A DNA stretch of 64,000 nt, taken from Iamia sp. SCSIO 61187 (GTDB lineage: Bacteria; Actinomycetota; Acidimicrobiia; Acidimicrobiales; Iamiaceae). The notes under the pieces were generated by a model. It ran no database searches. It was not told the DNA's origin and was given only the letters and a program-made list of their open reading frames with translations. The DNA lies in the NCBI RefSeq assembly GCF_019443745.1, contig NZ_CP050948.1, forward strand, positions 2,794,001 through 2,858,000, written 5' to 3'. The position numbers were made by a program, and so were the translations under genes. Shown in pieces: positions 45,462 to 54,814 of this stretch (its first letter is position 1; every line of letters begins with the position of its first letter).

Positions 45462-46475
45462 TCACCACGGCGAGGAGGTTGGGGCGGCCTGGGCCGGCCC
45501 CGGACCCGGCGTCGCTCGCTCGGCCAGGGCGGGGAAGACCCTGGCCACCTTGGCCGTCAGGTAGTCGCCGTAGGTGCCGTCGAGCCGGCGGAGGCTGGTG
45601 CCGTCCCAGCGGGTGGCGGCGTCGTCGGCCGGGGCCTCGCCGGCCAGGGGCAACGGTCGCACCTCGGCGTCCCAGGACGGGTCGAAGAAGAACGGGAAGG
45701 ACAGGCGGTCCCGGTCGCCGGCGGTCGGGCGCACCCGGTGGGGCGTCGACCGGTAGCGACCCTCGGTCATGCGATCGAGCATGTCGCCCAGGTTGACCAC
45801 GAGGGCGCCGGGGTCGGCGGGCACGTCAACCCACCCGTCGCGCCCCCGCACCTGGAGGCCGCCCTGGTCGTCCTGGGCCAGCAGGGTCAGCAGGCCGTAG
45901 TCGGTGTGCTCGGCCACGCCCCACCCCTCGTCGCCCGGGGGGACGGGCGGGTAGCGGAAGATGCGGAACAGGACGGTGGGGTCGGCCGTGAGGTGGCGGG
46001 CGAACCAGTCGCCGCCCAGACCCAGGGCCATGCCGATCGCCCGGGCCAGCCGCTGGGCCACGGCCTCCATGGCCTCCACCCAGGCCGTGACCGCCGGGCG
46101 GAGGTCGGACGGCTCGGAGGGCCACAGGTTCGGGCCGTGGAGCGGCGTGCCCGCCACCACCCGGGGGTCGTCGACGGGCAGCTCGCGCCCGACGTAGAAC
46201 CCCTCCTTGTGATCGGGCACACCCGAGGTCAGCTCGCCGTGGAGGGGGAACCAGCCCCGCCAGGCCCGGCCGCCGTGGACCATGGCGACCCGCTCCTTCT
46301 CGGCCTCCGGCCGGGCGAAGAAGGCCCGGGCGGCGGTGTCCATCCGCTGCTGGAGGGCCGGGTCGACCCCGTGGCCCACCAGGGTGAAGAACCCGACCTC
46401 CCGGCAGGCCGCGTCGACCTGGCGGGCGACCTCGTCGTCGGGCGAAGCGAGGTCGACCCGCGCCAGCTCCCTCAT
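45462..46475 (-). CDS. Isopenicillin N synthase-family 2-oxoglutarate/Fe(II) dioxygenase
   Basis: A 337-aa non-haem iron oxygenase. The DIOX_N region contains REVGFFTLVGHGV; the iron site is H190-x-D192 (AEHTDYG) with H246 (STPHRV), and the 2-oxoglutarate-binding Arg-x-Ser is R257-L-S259 (DRLSFPFFFD). All metal and cosubstrate residues are intact. Substrate is unknown; relatives act in secondary metabolism or modify amino acids and nucleobases. The ATG overlaps the trpA stop as TGATG, so it is translated as the last gene of the trp operon. A GTG one codon upstream is an alternative start. Confidence 0.88.
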   Translation of the reverse strand: MRELARVDLASPDDEVARQVDAACREVGFFTLVGHGVDPALQQRMDTAARAFFARPEAEKERVAMVHGGRAWRGWFPLHGELTSGVPDHKEGFYVGRELPVDDPRVVAGTPLHGPNLWPSEPSDLRPAVTAWVEAMEAVAQRLARAIGMALGLGGDWFARHLTADPTVLFRIFRYPPVPPGDEGWGVAEHTDYGLLTLLAQDDQGGLQVRGRDGWVDVPADPGALVVNLGDMLDRMTEGRYRSTPHRVRPTAGDRDRLSFPFFFDPSWDAEVRPLPLAGEAPADDAATRWDGTSLRRLDGTYGDYLTAKVARVFPALAERATPGPGPAQAAPTSSPW

Positions 46476-47259
46476 CACCCGGCGTCGAGGGCGGCGCGGA
46501 GCTCGGCGATGGCCTGGCCGACCCGCAGGGGGCCCTCGCCGTCGAGGACCCGCCGCATCAGCGCCGACCCGACCACGACGCCGTCGGCGTGGCTGGCGAC
46601 CTCGGCGGCCTGGGCCGGGGTCGACACGCCGAAGCCCATGACCGTCGGGATGTCGGTGATCGCCTTGAGGCGGGCGGCGAGGGTGGCAGCCATGTCACCG
46701 ATGGCGGCCCGCTCCCCCGTCACGCCGAGGAGGTTGACCCCGTACACGAAGCCCTGCGCCCGCCCGGTGAGGAGCGGCAGCCGGTCGTCGGGCGTCAGCG
46801 GCGACGCCAGCATCACCGTCTCCAACCCGGCCGCGGCGGCGGCCGGATCCCACTCCGGCATCTCCTCGAGGGGCACGTCGGGGAGGATCATCCCCGAGAT
46901 GCCGGCGGCGCGGGACTCCGACGCGAAGCGCTCGACGCCCATCTTGAACCCGATGTTGAAGTAGGTCATGACGACCAGGGGGACGTCGACGTCCGCGCCG
47001 CTCACGTCGTCGAGGATCGAGGCCGGCGTGGCCCCGTGGGCCAGGGCCCGCTCGGACGCGGCCTGGATGGTCGGGCCGTCCATCACCGGGTCGCTGAACG
47101 GGATCCCGATCTCGATGGCGTCGGCCCCGGCATCGGCGGCCGAGCGCACCAGGTCGATCCAGCGGGGGTCGATGCCGCCGGTGATGTAGGGCACGAGGAG
47201 CTTGGCGCCGCCGTCGCGGCGGGCGCGCAGGTGGGACTCGAGGAACCCATCCGGTGCCT

Positions 47260-47263
<4 letters not shown>
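46475..47263 (-). CDS. trpA: Tryptophan synthase alpha chain
   Basis: TrpA cleaves indole-3-glycerol phosphate to indole and glyceraldehyde-3-phosphate and passes indole to TrpB. The 262-aa TIM barrel has [10 protein letters not shown] near the N-terminus, the catalytic glutamate in [13 protein letters not shown] and catalytic aspartate in VMDGPTIQ, then [26 protein letters not shown] and the phosphate site [11 protein letters not shown]. The GTG at 47263 overlaps the trpB stop as GTGA. The long frame extending to 48253 is antisense-like shadow over trpB. Confidence 0.97.
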
Positions 47264-48473
<1,210 letters not shown>

Positions 48474-48477
<4 letters not shown>

Positions 48478-49145
48478 GTGTCGTCGATCCAGTCGTAGGG
48501 GATGGCGTCGGGGCCGGGCTCGGCCGCCGGGGCGGCGGCCCGGGCGTTGGCCACGAACAGGCGGACCTTGCGGGGGTCCTTCTTGCCGCCGGCCGCCCCG
48601 CTCGACCGCTCGACGCCGGAGGCCACGTCGACGCCCCACGGACGGACGGCCTCCACCGCGTCGGCCACGTTGTCGGGGGTCAGCCCGCCGGCCAGGAGGA
48701 GCTTGAGCCCGTCGGGGACGGCGGCAGCCAGGTCCCAGTCCCAGGTCTCGCCGCTGCCCGGGCGGGCCCCGTCGAGCATCACGATCTGGGCGCCGTACTC
48801 GTCGGCCCGGGCCAGGGCGGGGTCGTCGGCCCGGAAGACCTTGATGACGAACGGGACGCGGGCGGCGACGTAGCGGGTGGCCTCGATCGACTCCCGGCCG
48901 TGGAGCTGGGCCCCGCGCAGGCCGGCCTCGTTGACGATGGAGACGACCCGCTCGGGGGCCTCGTCGCGGAAGATCCCCACGGTGAGCGCCTCGGCCGGCA
49001 ACCGGCGGGCGATGTCGCGGGCCGCCTGGGGGGCGATCTGGCGCGGCGAGCCGGAGACGAAGTTGAACCCGACCGCGTCGGCGTCCATGGCCACCGCCAG
49101 CAGGGCATCCTCCTCGCTGGTCACCCCGCAGATCTTCACGAACAC
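48474..49145 (-). CDS. trpF: Phosphoribosylanthranilate isomerase
   Basis: TrpF isomerises N-phosphoribosylanthranilate in the third step of tryptophan synthesis. The 223-aa TIM barrel begins [15 protein letters not shown] with the catalytic cysteine, then [43 protein letters not shown] with the catalytic aspartate, and [12 protein letters not shown] plus [14 protein letters not shown] for the phosphate site. Many actinobacteria lack trpF and use PriA instead, so its presence matters for reading hisA. The GTG at 49145 follows a TACGAT hexamer by 7 nt, suggesting that trpF-trpB-trpA has its own promoter. The C-terminus is extended by about 20 residues of Pro/Ala-rich sequence. Confidence 0.95.
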
Positions 49146-49152
49146 GGGGCCG

Positions 49153-49158
49153 ATCGTA
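49153..49158 (-). promoter_or_regulatory. Predicted -10 element (TACGAT) for leaderless trpF
   Basis: TACGAT lies 7 nt before the trpF GTG, in the 51-nt gap after trpC, and would start an internal trpFBA transcript. Confidence 0.48.
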
Positions 49159-49196
49159 CGGCGACCGGCTCCCGGACCCTGCACCCGTTGCTCGGG

Positions 49197-50042
49197 CTAC
49201 TCGTCGGCCGCCGGGTCCCGGCGGGCGGCCCGGAGGGCCCGCACCGCGGCGGCCGGGTCGCCGTCGGTCACCACCGACTCGCCCACGAGGACCGCGTGGT
49301 AGCCGGCGTCGGCGAGGCGCCGGGCGTCGTCGGGCCCGCGGACACCGGACTCGGCGACGCGGACGACGCCCTCGGGGATCTCACCGGCGACCCGCACCGC
49401 CCGGTCGGTGTCGACCTCGAAGGTGAAGAGGTCCCGCTGGTTCACGCCGACGAGGTCCGCGCCGGCCTCGAGGGCCCGCTCGACCTCGGCCTCGTCGTGG
49501 GCCTCGACGAGGACGTCGAGCCCCACCTCGGCGGCCAGGGCGCGGTAGTCGGCCAGCTGGTGGTCGTCGAGGGCGGCGACGATGAGCAGGACGGCGTCGG
49601 CGCCCATGGCCCGGGCGTCGAGCACGTCGGCCTCGACCACGGTGAAGTCCTTGCGCAGCACCGGGACCTCGACAGCACCCCGGGCCTCGCCCAGGTCGGC
49701 GGGCGAGCCCCCGAAGAAGTCGAGGTCGGTGAGGACCGACAGGGCGGCTGCGCCGCCCTCGGCGTAGGCCTCGGCCACCGAACCGGCCACCAGGTCCGGG
49801 GCCAGGTCGCCCTTCGACGGGGACCGGCGCTTGATCTCGGCGATCACGGCCAGGTTGCCGGCGGCGTGGTCGGCGGCGAGGGCGACCCGGAAGCCGCGGG
49901 TCGGCCCGTCGGCCATGGCCTTCTCGGCCGTCTCCTCGATCGCCCCCTGCCGGCGGCGGTCGGCCGCCGCCGCCTGGCGGTGGGCGTCGATGATCCGGTC
50001 GAGGTACGTCTCGGGCACCGCCCCAGGCAACCACACCACCAC
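49197..50042 (-). CDS. trpC: Indole-3-glycerol phosphate synthase
   Basis: TrpC makes indole-3-glycerol phosphate from CdRP, the fourth step of tryptophan synthesis. The 281-aa barrel shows [18 protein letters not shown] with the catalytic glutamate and lysine, [23 protein letters not shown] with a second catalytic lysine, [27 protein letters not shown] and [11 protein letters not shown]. The longest frame begins at GTG 50042; the GTG at 50018 ([12 protein letters not shown]) matches the usual TrpC N-terminus better and may be the true start. It is separated from the DnaJ-like gene by a 63-nt spacer with a stem-loop and from trpF by 51 nt. Confidence 0.96.
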   Translation of the reverse strand: MVVWLPGAVPETYLDRIIDAHRQAAAADRRRQGAIEETAEKAMADGPTRGFRVALAADHAAGNLAVIAEIKRRSPSKGDLAPDLVAGSVAEAYAEGGAAALSVLTDLDFFGGSPADLGEARGAVEVPVLRKDFTVVEADVLDARAMGADAVLLIVAALDDHQLADYRALAAEVGLDVLVEAHDEAEVERALEAGADLVGVNQRDLFTFEVDTDRAVRVAGEIPEGVVRVAESGVRGPDDARRLADAGYHAVLVGESVVTDGDPAAAVRALRAARRDPAADE

Positions 50043-50055
50043 CCCACCACCGACT

Positions 50056-50094
50056 TTGTCCGGAACCCTGCCGAGGAGGGGGACTTCCGGACAA
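50056..50094 (-). terminator. Stem-loop after the DnaJ-domain gene, similar to the uvrB hairpin
   Basis: TTGTCCGGAA (50056-50065) pairs perfectly with TTCCGGACAA (50085-50094); within the 19-nt loop CCCT (50066-50069) can pair with AGGG (50077-50080). It starts 12 nt after the stop at 50106. The sequence from the stop codon into the first arm closely matches that downstream of uvrB (TGACCCC..AC.GAAC.TTG..CGGAA). Confidence 0.6.
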
Positions 50095-50105
50095 GGTTCG
50101 TGGGG

Positions 50106-50681
50106 TCAGCGGTCGGGGTCGGCCGATCGGCTGCGGGCCAGCTCGACGAGCGGGAGCCAGATCCACAGGGCGAGGGAGATCCCGACCAGCATGAAGGCCA
50201 CCGCCAGGACGGGGCGGGACGCGAGCACGAGGCCGAAGATCCCGACGACGGCGGCGCCGACGAGGATGCCGGCGGGGAGCAGGCGGACCGGGCGGCGGGG
50301 CCCGGGCGGGTCGGGCGGCAGCAGGTCGGTGTCCTCCTGCCAGGACCGGAAGTCGTCCATCCAGGCGTCGTCGTCGGGGCGGGGGCTCCAGGGCTTGCCC
50401 GCCGGCCGCGGGCGCGGGTCCGGGCGGCCGGCGCCGTGGCGCACGAGGGTCGCGTCGTAGGCCCGGCGCCGGGCCGGGTCCGACAGCGCCGACCAGGCCT
50501 CGTTGACGTCGCGCATCCGGCGGTCGGCGTGCTCGCGCTCGGCCGGGCTGCGGCCGGCGTGGGCATCGGGGTGGAAGCGCCGGGCCAGGGCCACGTAGGC
50601 GCGGCGGATCTCGGCCGGGTCCGCCCCGGTCGGGATGCCGAGGGTCTCGTAGTGGGTCTTCACCCGATCGGCCACCGTCAC
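50106..50681 (-). CDS. J-domain protein with two C-terminal membrane helices
   Basis: A 191-aa protein with an N-terminal J domain (residues about 8-75: HYETLGIPTGADPAEIRRAY, H37-P38-D39 in RRFHPDAHAG, then VNEAWSALSDPARRRAYD), a Pro/Arg-rich linker, and two hydrophobic helices (LLPAGILVGAAVVGIFGLVLA and VLAVAFMLVGISLALWIWLPL) near the C-terminus. J-domain proteins stimulate DnaK; this one would recruit it to the membrane. The GTG at 50681 overlaps the upstream hydrolase stop as GTGA. A GTG two codons later is an alternative. It is the last gene before a stem-loop and trpC. Confidence 0.88.
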   Translation of the reverse strand: MTVADRVKTHYETLGIPTGADPAEIRRAYVALARRFHPDAHAGRSPAEREHADRRMRDVNEAWSALSDPARRRAYDATLVRHGAGRPDPRPRPAGKPWSPRPDDDAWMDDFRSWQEDTDLLPPDPPGPRRPVRLLPAGILVGAAVVGIFGLVLASRPVLAVAFMLVGISLALWIWLPLVELARSRSADPDR

Positions 50682-51568
50682 CCCCCTGTGGGGTCGGAGG
50701 CGCGGGCCACCACGTCGCGCACGGCGTCGGCCACCACGTCGGGGGCCTCCTCGGGCACGAGGTGGCCGCAGAACGGGACGAGGGTCAGCGCTGGTGCGCC
50801 CGCCAGGTCGTCGACCAGCCGCGCCCCCCACGACGGGGAGAGGAAGGCGTCGTCGGCGCCCCACACCACCGCGGCGGGGCCCTGGTAGGCCCGCAGCCCC
50901 GGCAGGCACTCGAGGGTCACCCGGTCGTCGCCGAAGAGCACGAACCGGCGGGCCCGCTCCCGGCCCTCGGTGGTCAGGAGGGGCCGGAGGTACTCGTCGA
51001 CGATGTCGGCGTCGAGGCGGCGGGCGTCGTAGACGGCCCGTCCGAACCCGATGTGGGCGTTGGTGCCGACCCGTCGGGGCAGGTCGAGGGCGTAGGCGAG
51101 GACGTCGGCGCCGGGGGTGCGGGCCAGGCGCATGAACTGGGCGGCGACCGGGACGGGCCAGTTGTCGTAGGCGACCGACGCCACCAGCACGAGCCCGGCC
51201 ACCCGGTCGGGGTGGTTGGCGACGAGCTGCTGGGCGACGGCCCCACCCTGCTCGTGCCCGACGAGCACCGCCCGGTCGATGCCCCGGCGGTCGAGCCAGT
51301 CGAGCAGCAGGTCGGCCTGCATCGGGGCGCCGAAGTCCTCGTAGGGCGAGACCACCGTGTCGCCCAGCCCGAGCAGGTCGGGAGCGAGGGCGTGGACCTC
51401 GTCGCCCAGGCGGCGGATGACCCGGCGCCAGAGGACGGCGTGGGTGGGGAAGCCGTGCAGGAGCACCACCGTGGGCCGGTGGGGATCGCCCGCCTCGACC
51501 ACGGCCAGGTCGGCCGGGCCCAGGCGCTCGAAGGCCTTCAGGGGCAGCCCGTGGACGACGGCGGTCAC
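50678..51568 (-). CDS. Alpha/beta hydrolase with Glu at the nucleophile elbow
   Basis: A 296-aa alpha/beta hydrolase resembling epoxide hydrolases and haloalkane dehalogenases. The oxyanion region is VVLLHGFPTHAVLW (HGFPT), the elbow is VGHEQGGAVAQ with E106 where Ser or Asp is normal, the acid is probably in WGADDAFLSP and the base is His in FCGHLVPEEAP. The related sequence GHDQGG is common; Asp to Glu would lengthen the nucleophile and may change or abolish activity. The codon is clearly GAG. The GTG start at 51568 is 7 nt after TACGAT. Its stop overlaps the start of the J-domain gene. Substrate unknown. Confidence 0.85.
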   Translation of the reverse strand: MTAVVHGLPLKAFERLGPADLAVVEAGDPHRPTVVLLHGFPTHAVLWRRVIRRLGDEVHALAPDLLGLGDTVVSPYEDFGAPMQADLLLDWLDRRGIDRAVLVGHEQGGAVAQQLVANHPDRVAGLVLVASVAYDNWPVPVAAQFMRLARTPGADVLAYALDLPRRVGTNAHIGFGRAVYDARRLDADIVDEYLRPLLTTEGRERARRFVLFGDDRVTLECLPGLRAYQGPAAVVWGADDAFLSPSWGARLVDDLAGAPALTLVPFCGHLVPEEAPDVVADAVRDVVARASDPTGG

Positions 51569-51575
51569 CGGCCCG

Positions 51576-51581
51576 ATCGTA
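51576..51581 (-). promoter_or_regulatory. Predicted -10 element (TACGAT) for the leaderless alpha/beta hydrolase gene
   Basis: TACGAT lies 7 nt before the GTG at 51568; the sequence around it resembles the one before trpF. Confidence 0.48.
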
Positions 51582-51650
51582 CGTCCGCGCCCGCCCGGTG
51601 CCAGGTTCGAGCGATCCGACCGGTCGCCTCGGTGGCGATCGGTGGCGCCC

Positions 51651-52469
51651 TCAGGAGATGGGGAGGTCCACGGCCCGGACCTCGGCCCCGTCGACCAGGA
51701 CCGTGGCGGGCACCTCGACGCGGCGGTGGAGGAGGGCGAGGCCGACCTCGCCGGCGGCGCTGGTGACGACGCCCACCTCCTTGCCCTCGGGCCCGGTGAC
51801 CACCGCCCCGGCGGCCAGGCCGGGACCGACGAGGCCCCGCAGGTGGCGGGGGACGTTGCCGCCCCGGCTGTCGATCCGCGCCACCAGCTCCTGGCCGGTG
51901 TAGCAGCCCTTGGTGAAGCTCACCGACGCCTCGATGACCCATCGGCCCAGCTCGGCGGGGATGGTGTCGGGCGTGATCTCGGCGCCCATGCGGGGGACGC
52001 CGGCGCGGATCCGCAGCGCCTCGTACCCGTCGGCGTCGAGGGCGACGGCGCCCACGGGCAGGTCGGTCGGCAGGTCGTCGGGGTCGGCGTCGAACACGTC
52101 GGAGCCGGGTGCGCCGGGCCACCCGCAGGGCACGCCGTCGAGGACCTCGGCGCCCCGCACGGCCAGCACGTCGACCGCCTCGGTGAGGGCGATGTCGACC
52201 TCGGTGCGCAGCTTGAACCGCTCCAGGCGGGCGACCAGGCCGGCGCCGGCACCGGGGTCGGTGTCGAGGCGGACGGTCTCGGGGCCGGCCCGGTCGACCC
52301 GCATCCAGGTGTCGACCTTGCCCTGCGGCTGCAGCACGAACGACAGGGCCGCCCCGCCGACGTCGAGGGCGGCCACGTCCTGGCTCAGCTGGCCCTGGAG
52401 GTAGCCGGTGGTGTCGGGGCCGGTGACGGTGACGACGTCCCGGGCGATGCGGGTGGTGGTGACGGGCAC
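51651..52469 (-). CDS. ygfZ: YgfZ/GcvT-domain folate-binding protein
   Basis: A 272-aa protein of the YgfZ group, which uses tetrahydrofolate to help maintain or repair iron-sulfur enzymes. The signature K187-G-C-Y-T-G-Q-E194 is present (FTKGCYTGQELVAR) with the conserved cysteine C189. The N-terminal GcvT-like fold shows TGYLQGQLSQDVAAL and LQPQGKVDTWMRV. The C-terminal barrel is short. It starts at a GTG 4 nt after the trpE stop and so belongs to the trpE transcript. An 82-nt gap separates it from the alpha/beta hydrolase gene, which carries its own -10 hexamer. Confidence 0.92.
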   Translation of the reverse strand: MPVTTTRIARDVVTVTGPDTTGYLQGQLSQDVAALDVGGAALSFVLQPQGKVDTWMRVDRAGPETVRLDTDPGAGAGLVARLERFKLRTEVDIALTEAVDVLAVRGAEVLDGVPCGWPGAPGSDVFDADPDDLPTDLPVGAVALDADGYEALRIRAGVPRMGAEITPDTIPAELGRWVIEASVSFTKGCYTGQELVARIDSRGGNVPRHLRGLVGPGLAAGAVVTGPEGKEVGVVTSAAGEVGLALLHRRVEVPATVLVDGAEVRAVDLPIS

Positions 52470-52473
52470 GGGG

Positions 52474-54042
52474 TCAGGATGCCGAGCCGGCGGCCGAACG
52501 CACCCCTGCCGCCCGCCGGGCGGCGGTCATCCGCCGCGCTGCGGGCACGGCGGCGAGCAGGGCCCGGGCCTTGTTGTGGCACTCGAGGTCCTCGTGCTCG
52601 GCGACGGAGTCGGCCACGATGCCGGCCCCGGCCTGGACCGAGGCCCGACCGTCGGGCCGGCAGATCATGGTGCGGATGGCGATGGCGGTGTCGATGGCCG
52701 CCCCGAAGTCCACGTAGCCGACCACGCCGCCGTAGGGCCCGCGCTTGGCCGGCTCGAGGGCGTCGATGATCTCCATGGCCCGCACCTTGGGCGCCCCGGT
52801 GAGGGTGCCGGCCGGCATGGTGGCGCGCAGCACGTCGATCGGCGTCCGTCCCTCGGCCAGCTCGCCGGACACCTGCGAGGTGAGGTGCATGACGTGGCTG
52901 TAGCGCTCGAGCGTCATCGTCTCGTCGACGTGGCAGGTCCCGTACCGGACCACCCGGCCCACGTCGTTGCGGGCCAGGTCGAGCAGCATGACGTGCTCGG
53001 CGACCTCCTTGGGGTGCTCGGCCAGCTCGGCTCCGAGGCGGCGATCCTCCTCCTCGGTCCGGCCCCGGTAGCGGGTGCCGGCGATGGGCCGGGAGATCAC
53101 CTTGCCGTCGCGCAGGCGCACCAGCGGCTCGGGCGAGGCCCCGACCAGCGACACCTCCGGGTGGCGCACGAAGTACATGTACGGGCTGGGGTTGACCTGA
53201 CGCAGGACCCGGTACACGTCGAAGGGGTCGGCGTCGAGCTGGAGGTCGAAGCGCTGGGCCAGCACGACCTGGAAGATGTCACCGGCGAGGATGTGCTCCT
53301 TGGCCACCTCGACGGCGGACTCGTAGAGCCCGCCCCCCATCGTCGAGGTCACCTCGGGCAGCTCGTCGGCGGGGTCCGGGGGCTCGAGGAGGGGCTCGTC
53401 GAGCGGACGGGCGCCGTCGCGGGCCAGCTGCTCCAGCCGGGCCACGGCGGCGTCGTAGGCGGCGTCGATCTCGCGGTCGGTGGCCCGGGGCGGCACGAGG
53501 GCGTTGGCGATCAGGGTCACCCGCTGGCGCCAGTGGTCGAAGGCGGCGATCTCGCCGATGATCGACAGGACGGCGTCGGGCAGGCCGTGCTGGTCCTCGG
53601 GGACGTAGGGCAGGTGCTCCACCTCGCGGACGACGTCGTAGCCGAGGTAGCCGAGCAGGCCGCCGTGCAGGGGCGGGAGCCCGAGCTCCTCAGGCGTCCG
53701 CGCCCGTGCCAGCAGGGCGTCCACCGCGGCGAGGATGCCCTGGTCGAGGGGCAGGTCCGAGGTGACGGCCGCGACCGTGCCGGCGTCGGCGCCCTCGACG
53801 GTGACGTCGCGCCCGCGGGCCACGAGCGTGGCGACGGGGCGGCGCCCGACGAAGGACCAGCGGCCCCAGCGTTCGCCGTGCTCGACCGACTCGAGCAGGA
53901 AGCCGGGCTCGTCGTCGGGGCAGAGGCGGGTGAAGGCGGACACCGGCGTGATCTGGTCGGCCAGCAGCTCGCGCCACACGGGGACGACGGTGTGGTCGCG
54001 CGCCAGGGTGCGGAAGGTGGCCCGGTCGGGCGTGAGGGGCAC
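52474..54042 (-). CDS. trpE: Anthranilate synthase component I
   Basis: TrpE converts chorismate to anthranilate, using ammonia from TrpG, the first committed step to tryptophan. The 522-aa protein has an N-terminal domain with a feedback-site-like LLESVEHGERWGRWSFVG (the conserved LLES...GR.S) and a catalytic domain with GDIFQVVLAQRF, NPSPYMYF, ASPEPLVRL, ISRPIAGTR, EHVMLLDLARND and MPAGTLTGAPKVRAMEII. The GTG at 54042 is preferred because GAGGA lies 5 nt upstream and the 11-nt gap follows the hisI stop; the frame to 54213 overlaps hisI. Neither trpG nor trpD is in the window. No leader peptide with Trp codons is visible. Confidence 0.97.
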   Translation of the reverse strand: MPLTPDRATFRTLARDHTVVPVWRELLADQITPVSAFTRLCPDDEPGFLLESVEHGERWGRWSFVGRRPVATLVARGRDVTVEGADAGTVAAVTSDLPLDQGILAAVDALLARARTPEELGLPPLHGGLLGYLGYDVVREVEHLPYVPEDQHGLPDAVLSIIGEIAAFDHWRQRVTLIANALVPPRATDREIDAAYDAAVARLEQLARDGARPLDEPLLEPPDPADELPEVTSTMGGGLYESAVEVAKEHILAGDIFQVVLAQRFDLQLDADPFDVYRVLRQVNPSPYMYFVRHPEVSLVGASPEPLVRLRDGKVISRPIAGTRYRGRTEEEDRRLGAELAEHPKEVAEHVMLLDLARNDVGRVVRYGTCHVDETMTLERYSHVMHLTSQVSGELAEGRTPIDVLRATMPAGTLTGAPKVRAMEIIDALEPAKRGPYGGVVGYVDFGAAIDTAIAIRTMICRPDGRASVQAGAGIVADSVAEHEDLECHNKARALLAAVPAARRMTAARRAAGVRSAAGSAS

Positions 54043-54053
54043 GGCGTCCTCGC

Positions 54054-54413
54054 TCAGCCGGTCCCGAACGACCGGAAGAAGCACGAGTGGGCCCCGGTGT
54101 GGCAGGCCCCGGCCCCCTCCTGCTCGACGATGAGGAGCAGGGTGTCGCCGTCGCAGTCGTAGCGGGCCTCGCGGACCCACTGGCGATCGCCCGACGTGTC
54201 GCCCTTGCGCCACTCCTCCTGCCGTGACCGGCTCCAGAACACGGTCCGCCCCTCCTCCAGGGTGCGGCGCAGGGTGGCCTCGGTCATCCAGCCCAGCATC
54301 AGGACGTCGCCGGTGCCCTGCTCCTGGACGATGGCGGGCACGAGCCCGTCGGCGTCGTAGCGGACCTGGGCCAGGTCGTCGGCGCGGACCTCGATCGGGG
54401 TGGCGGCGGGCAT
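54054..54413 (-). CDS. hisI: Phosphoribosyl-AMP cyclohydrolase
   Basis: HisI opens the adenine ring of phosphoribosyl-AMP, the third step of histidine synthesis. The 119-aa protein is the stand-alone cyclohydrolase (no HisE fusion). It has [17 protein letters not shown], the [13 protein letters not shown] loop, the metal-binding [11 protein letters not shown], and the C-terminal [13 protein letters not shown] with the zinc ligands. The ATG at 54413 is 7 nt after TAGGGT. It lies between the GroES-like gene and trpE, joining the his and trp sets on one strand. Confidence 0.96.
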   Translation of the reverse strand: MPAATPIEVRADDLAQVRYDADGLVPAIVQEQGTGDVLMLGWMTEATLRRTLEEGRTVFWSRSRQEEWRKGDTSGDRQWVREARYDCDGDTLLLIVEQEGAGACHTGAHSCFFRSFGTG

Positions 54414-54420
54414 CAGATCG

Positions 54421-54426
54421 ACCCTA
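54421..54426 (-). promoter_or_regulatory. Predicted -10 element (TAGGGT) for leaderless hisI
   Basis: TAGGGT lies 7 nt before the hisI ATG. It overlaps the end region of the GroES-like gene only by its spacer (19 nt). Confidence 0.5.
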
Positions 54427-54432
54427 CCGAGG

Positions 54433-54750
54433 TCACAGGTACAGGCCGGTCGACGATTCGTCGAGGCGCTCGGAGGCCACGGCGTGGACGTCGCGCTCGC
54501 GGAGGATGATGAAGTCCTCGCCCCGGACCTCGACCTCGTAGCGGTCCTCGGGGTTGAACAGCACCTGGTCGCCGACCTCCATGGTCCGGACGTTGGGCCC
54601 GGCGGCGACGACCTCGGCCCACGCCAGCCGCTTGGACGTCTGCGCCGTGGCCGGGATGAGGATGCCCCCCCGGGTGCTGCGCTCGCCCTCGCTCTGGGCC
54701 CGCACCAGCACGCGGTCGTTGAGCATCTTGATCGGGAGCTTGTCAGCCAC
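54433..54750 (-). CDS. GroES-family co-chaperonin, stand-alone paralogue
   Basis: A 105-aa GroES-fold protein: [20 protein letters not shown] with a mobile-loop-like segment, [41 protein letters not shown] and [12 protein letters not shown]. It differs from housekeeping GroES in the loop ([11 protein letters not shown]) and in its C-terminal extension ending STGLYL, an ending I recall from a GroES-like paralogue in Streptomyces. No groEL is nearby. The GTG at 54750 is 6 nt after TACCCT, which favours it over the adjacent GTG at 54753. It lies between the GT-C gene and hisI. Confidence 0.85.
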   Translation of the reverse strand: MADKLPIKMLNDRVLVRAQSEGERSTRGGILIPATAQTSKRLAWAEVVAAGPNVRTMEVGDQVLFNPEDRYEVEVRGEDFIILRERDVHAVASERLDESSTGLYL

Positions 54751-54756
54751 CACCCG

Positions 54757-54762
54757 AGGGTA
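54757..54762 (-). promoter_or_regulatory. Predicted -10 element (TACCCT) for the leaderless GroES-like gene
   Basis: TACCCT lies 6 nt before the GTG at 54750 and 3 nt before the GTG at 54753, so it selects the former. Confidence 0.45.
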
Positions 54763-54814
54763 CGGCGTCGGCGCCAGCCGACCCCCACAGGGCGTGGGCG
54801 GGGTCGGAGGACGG

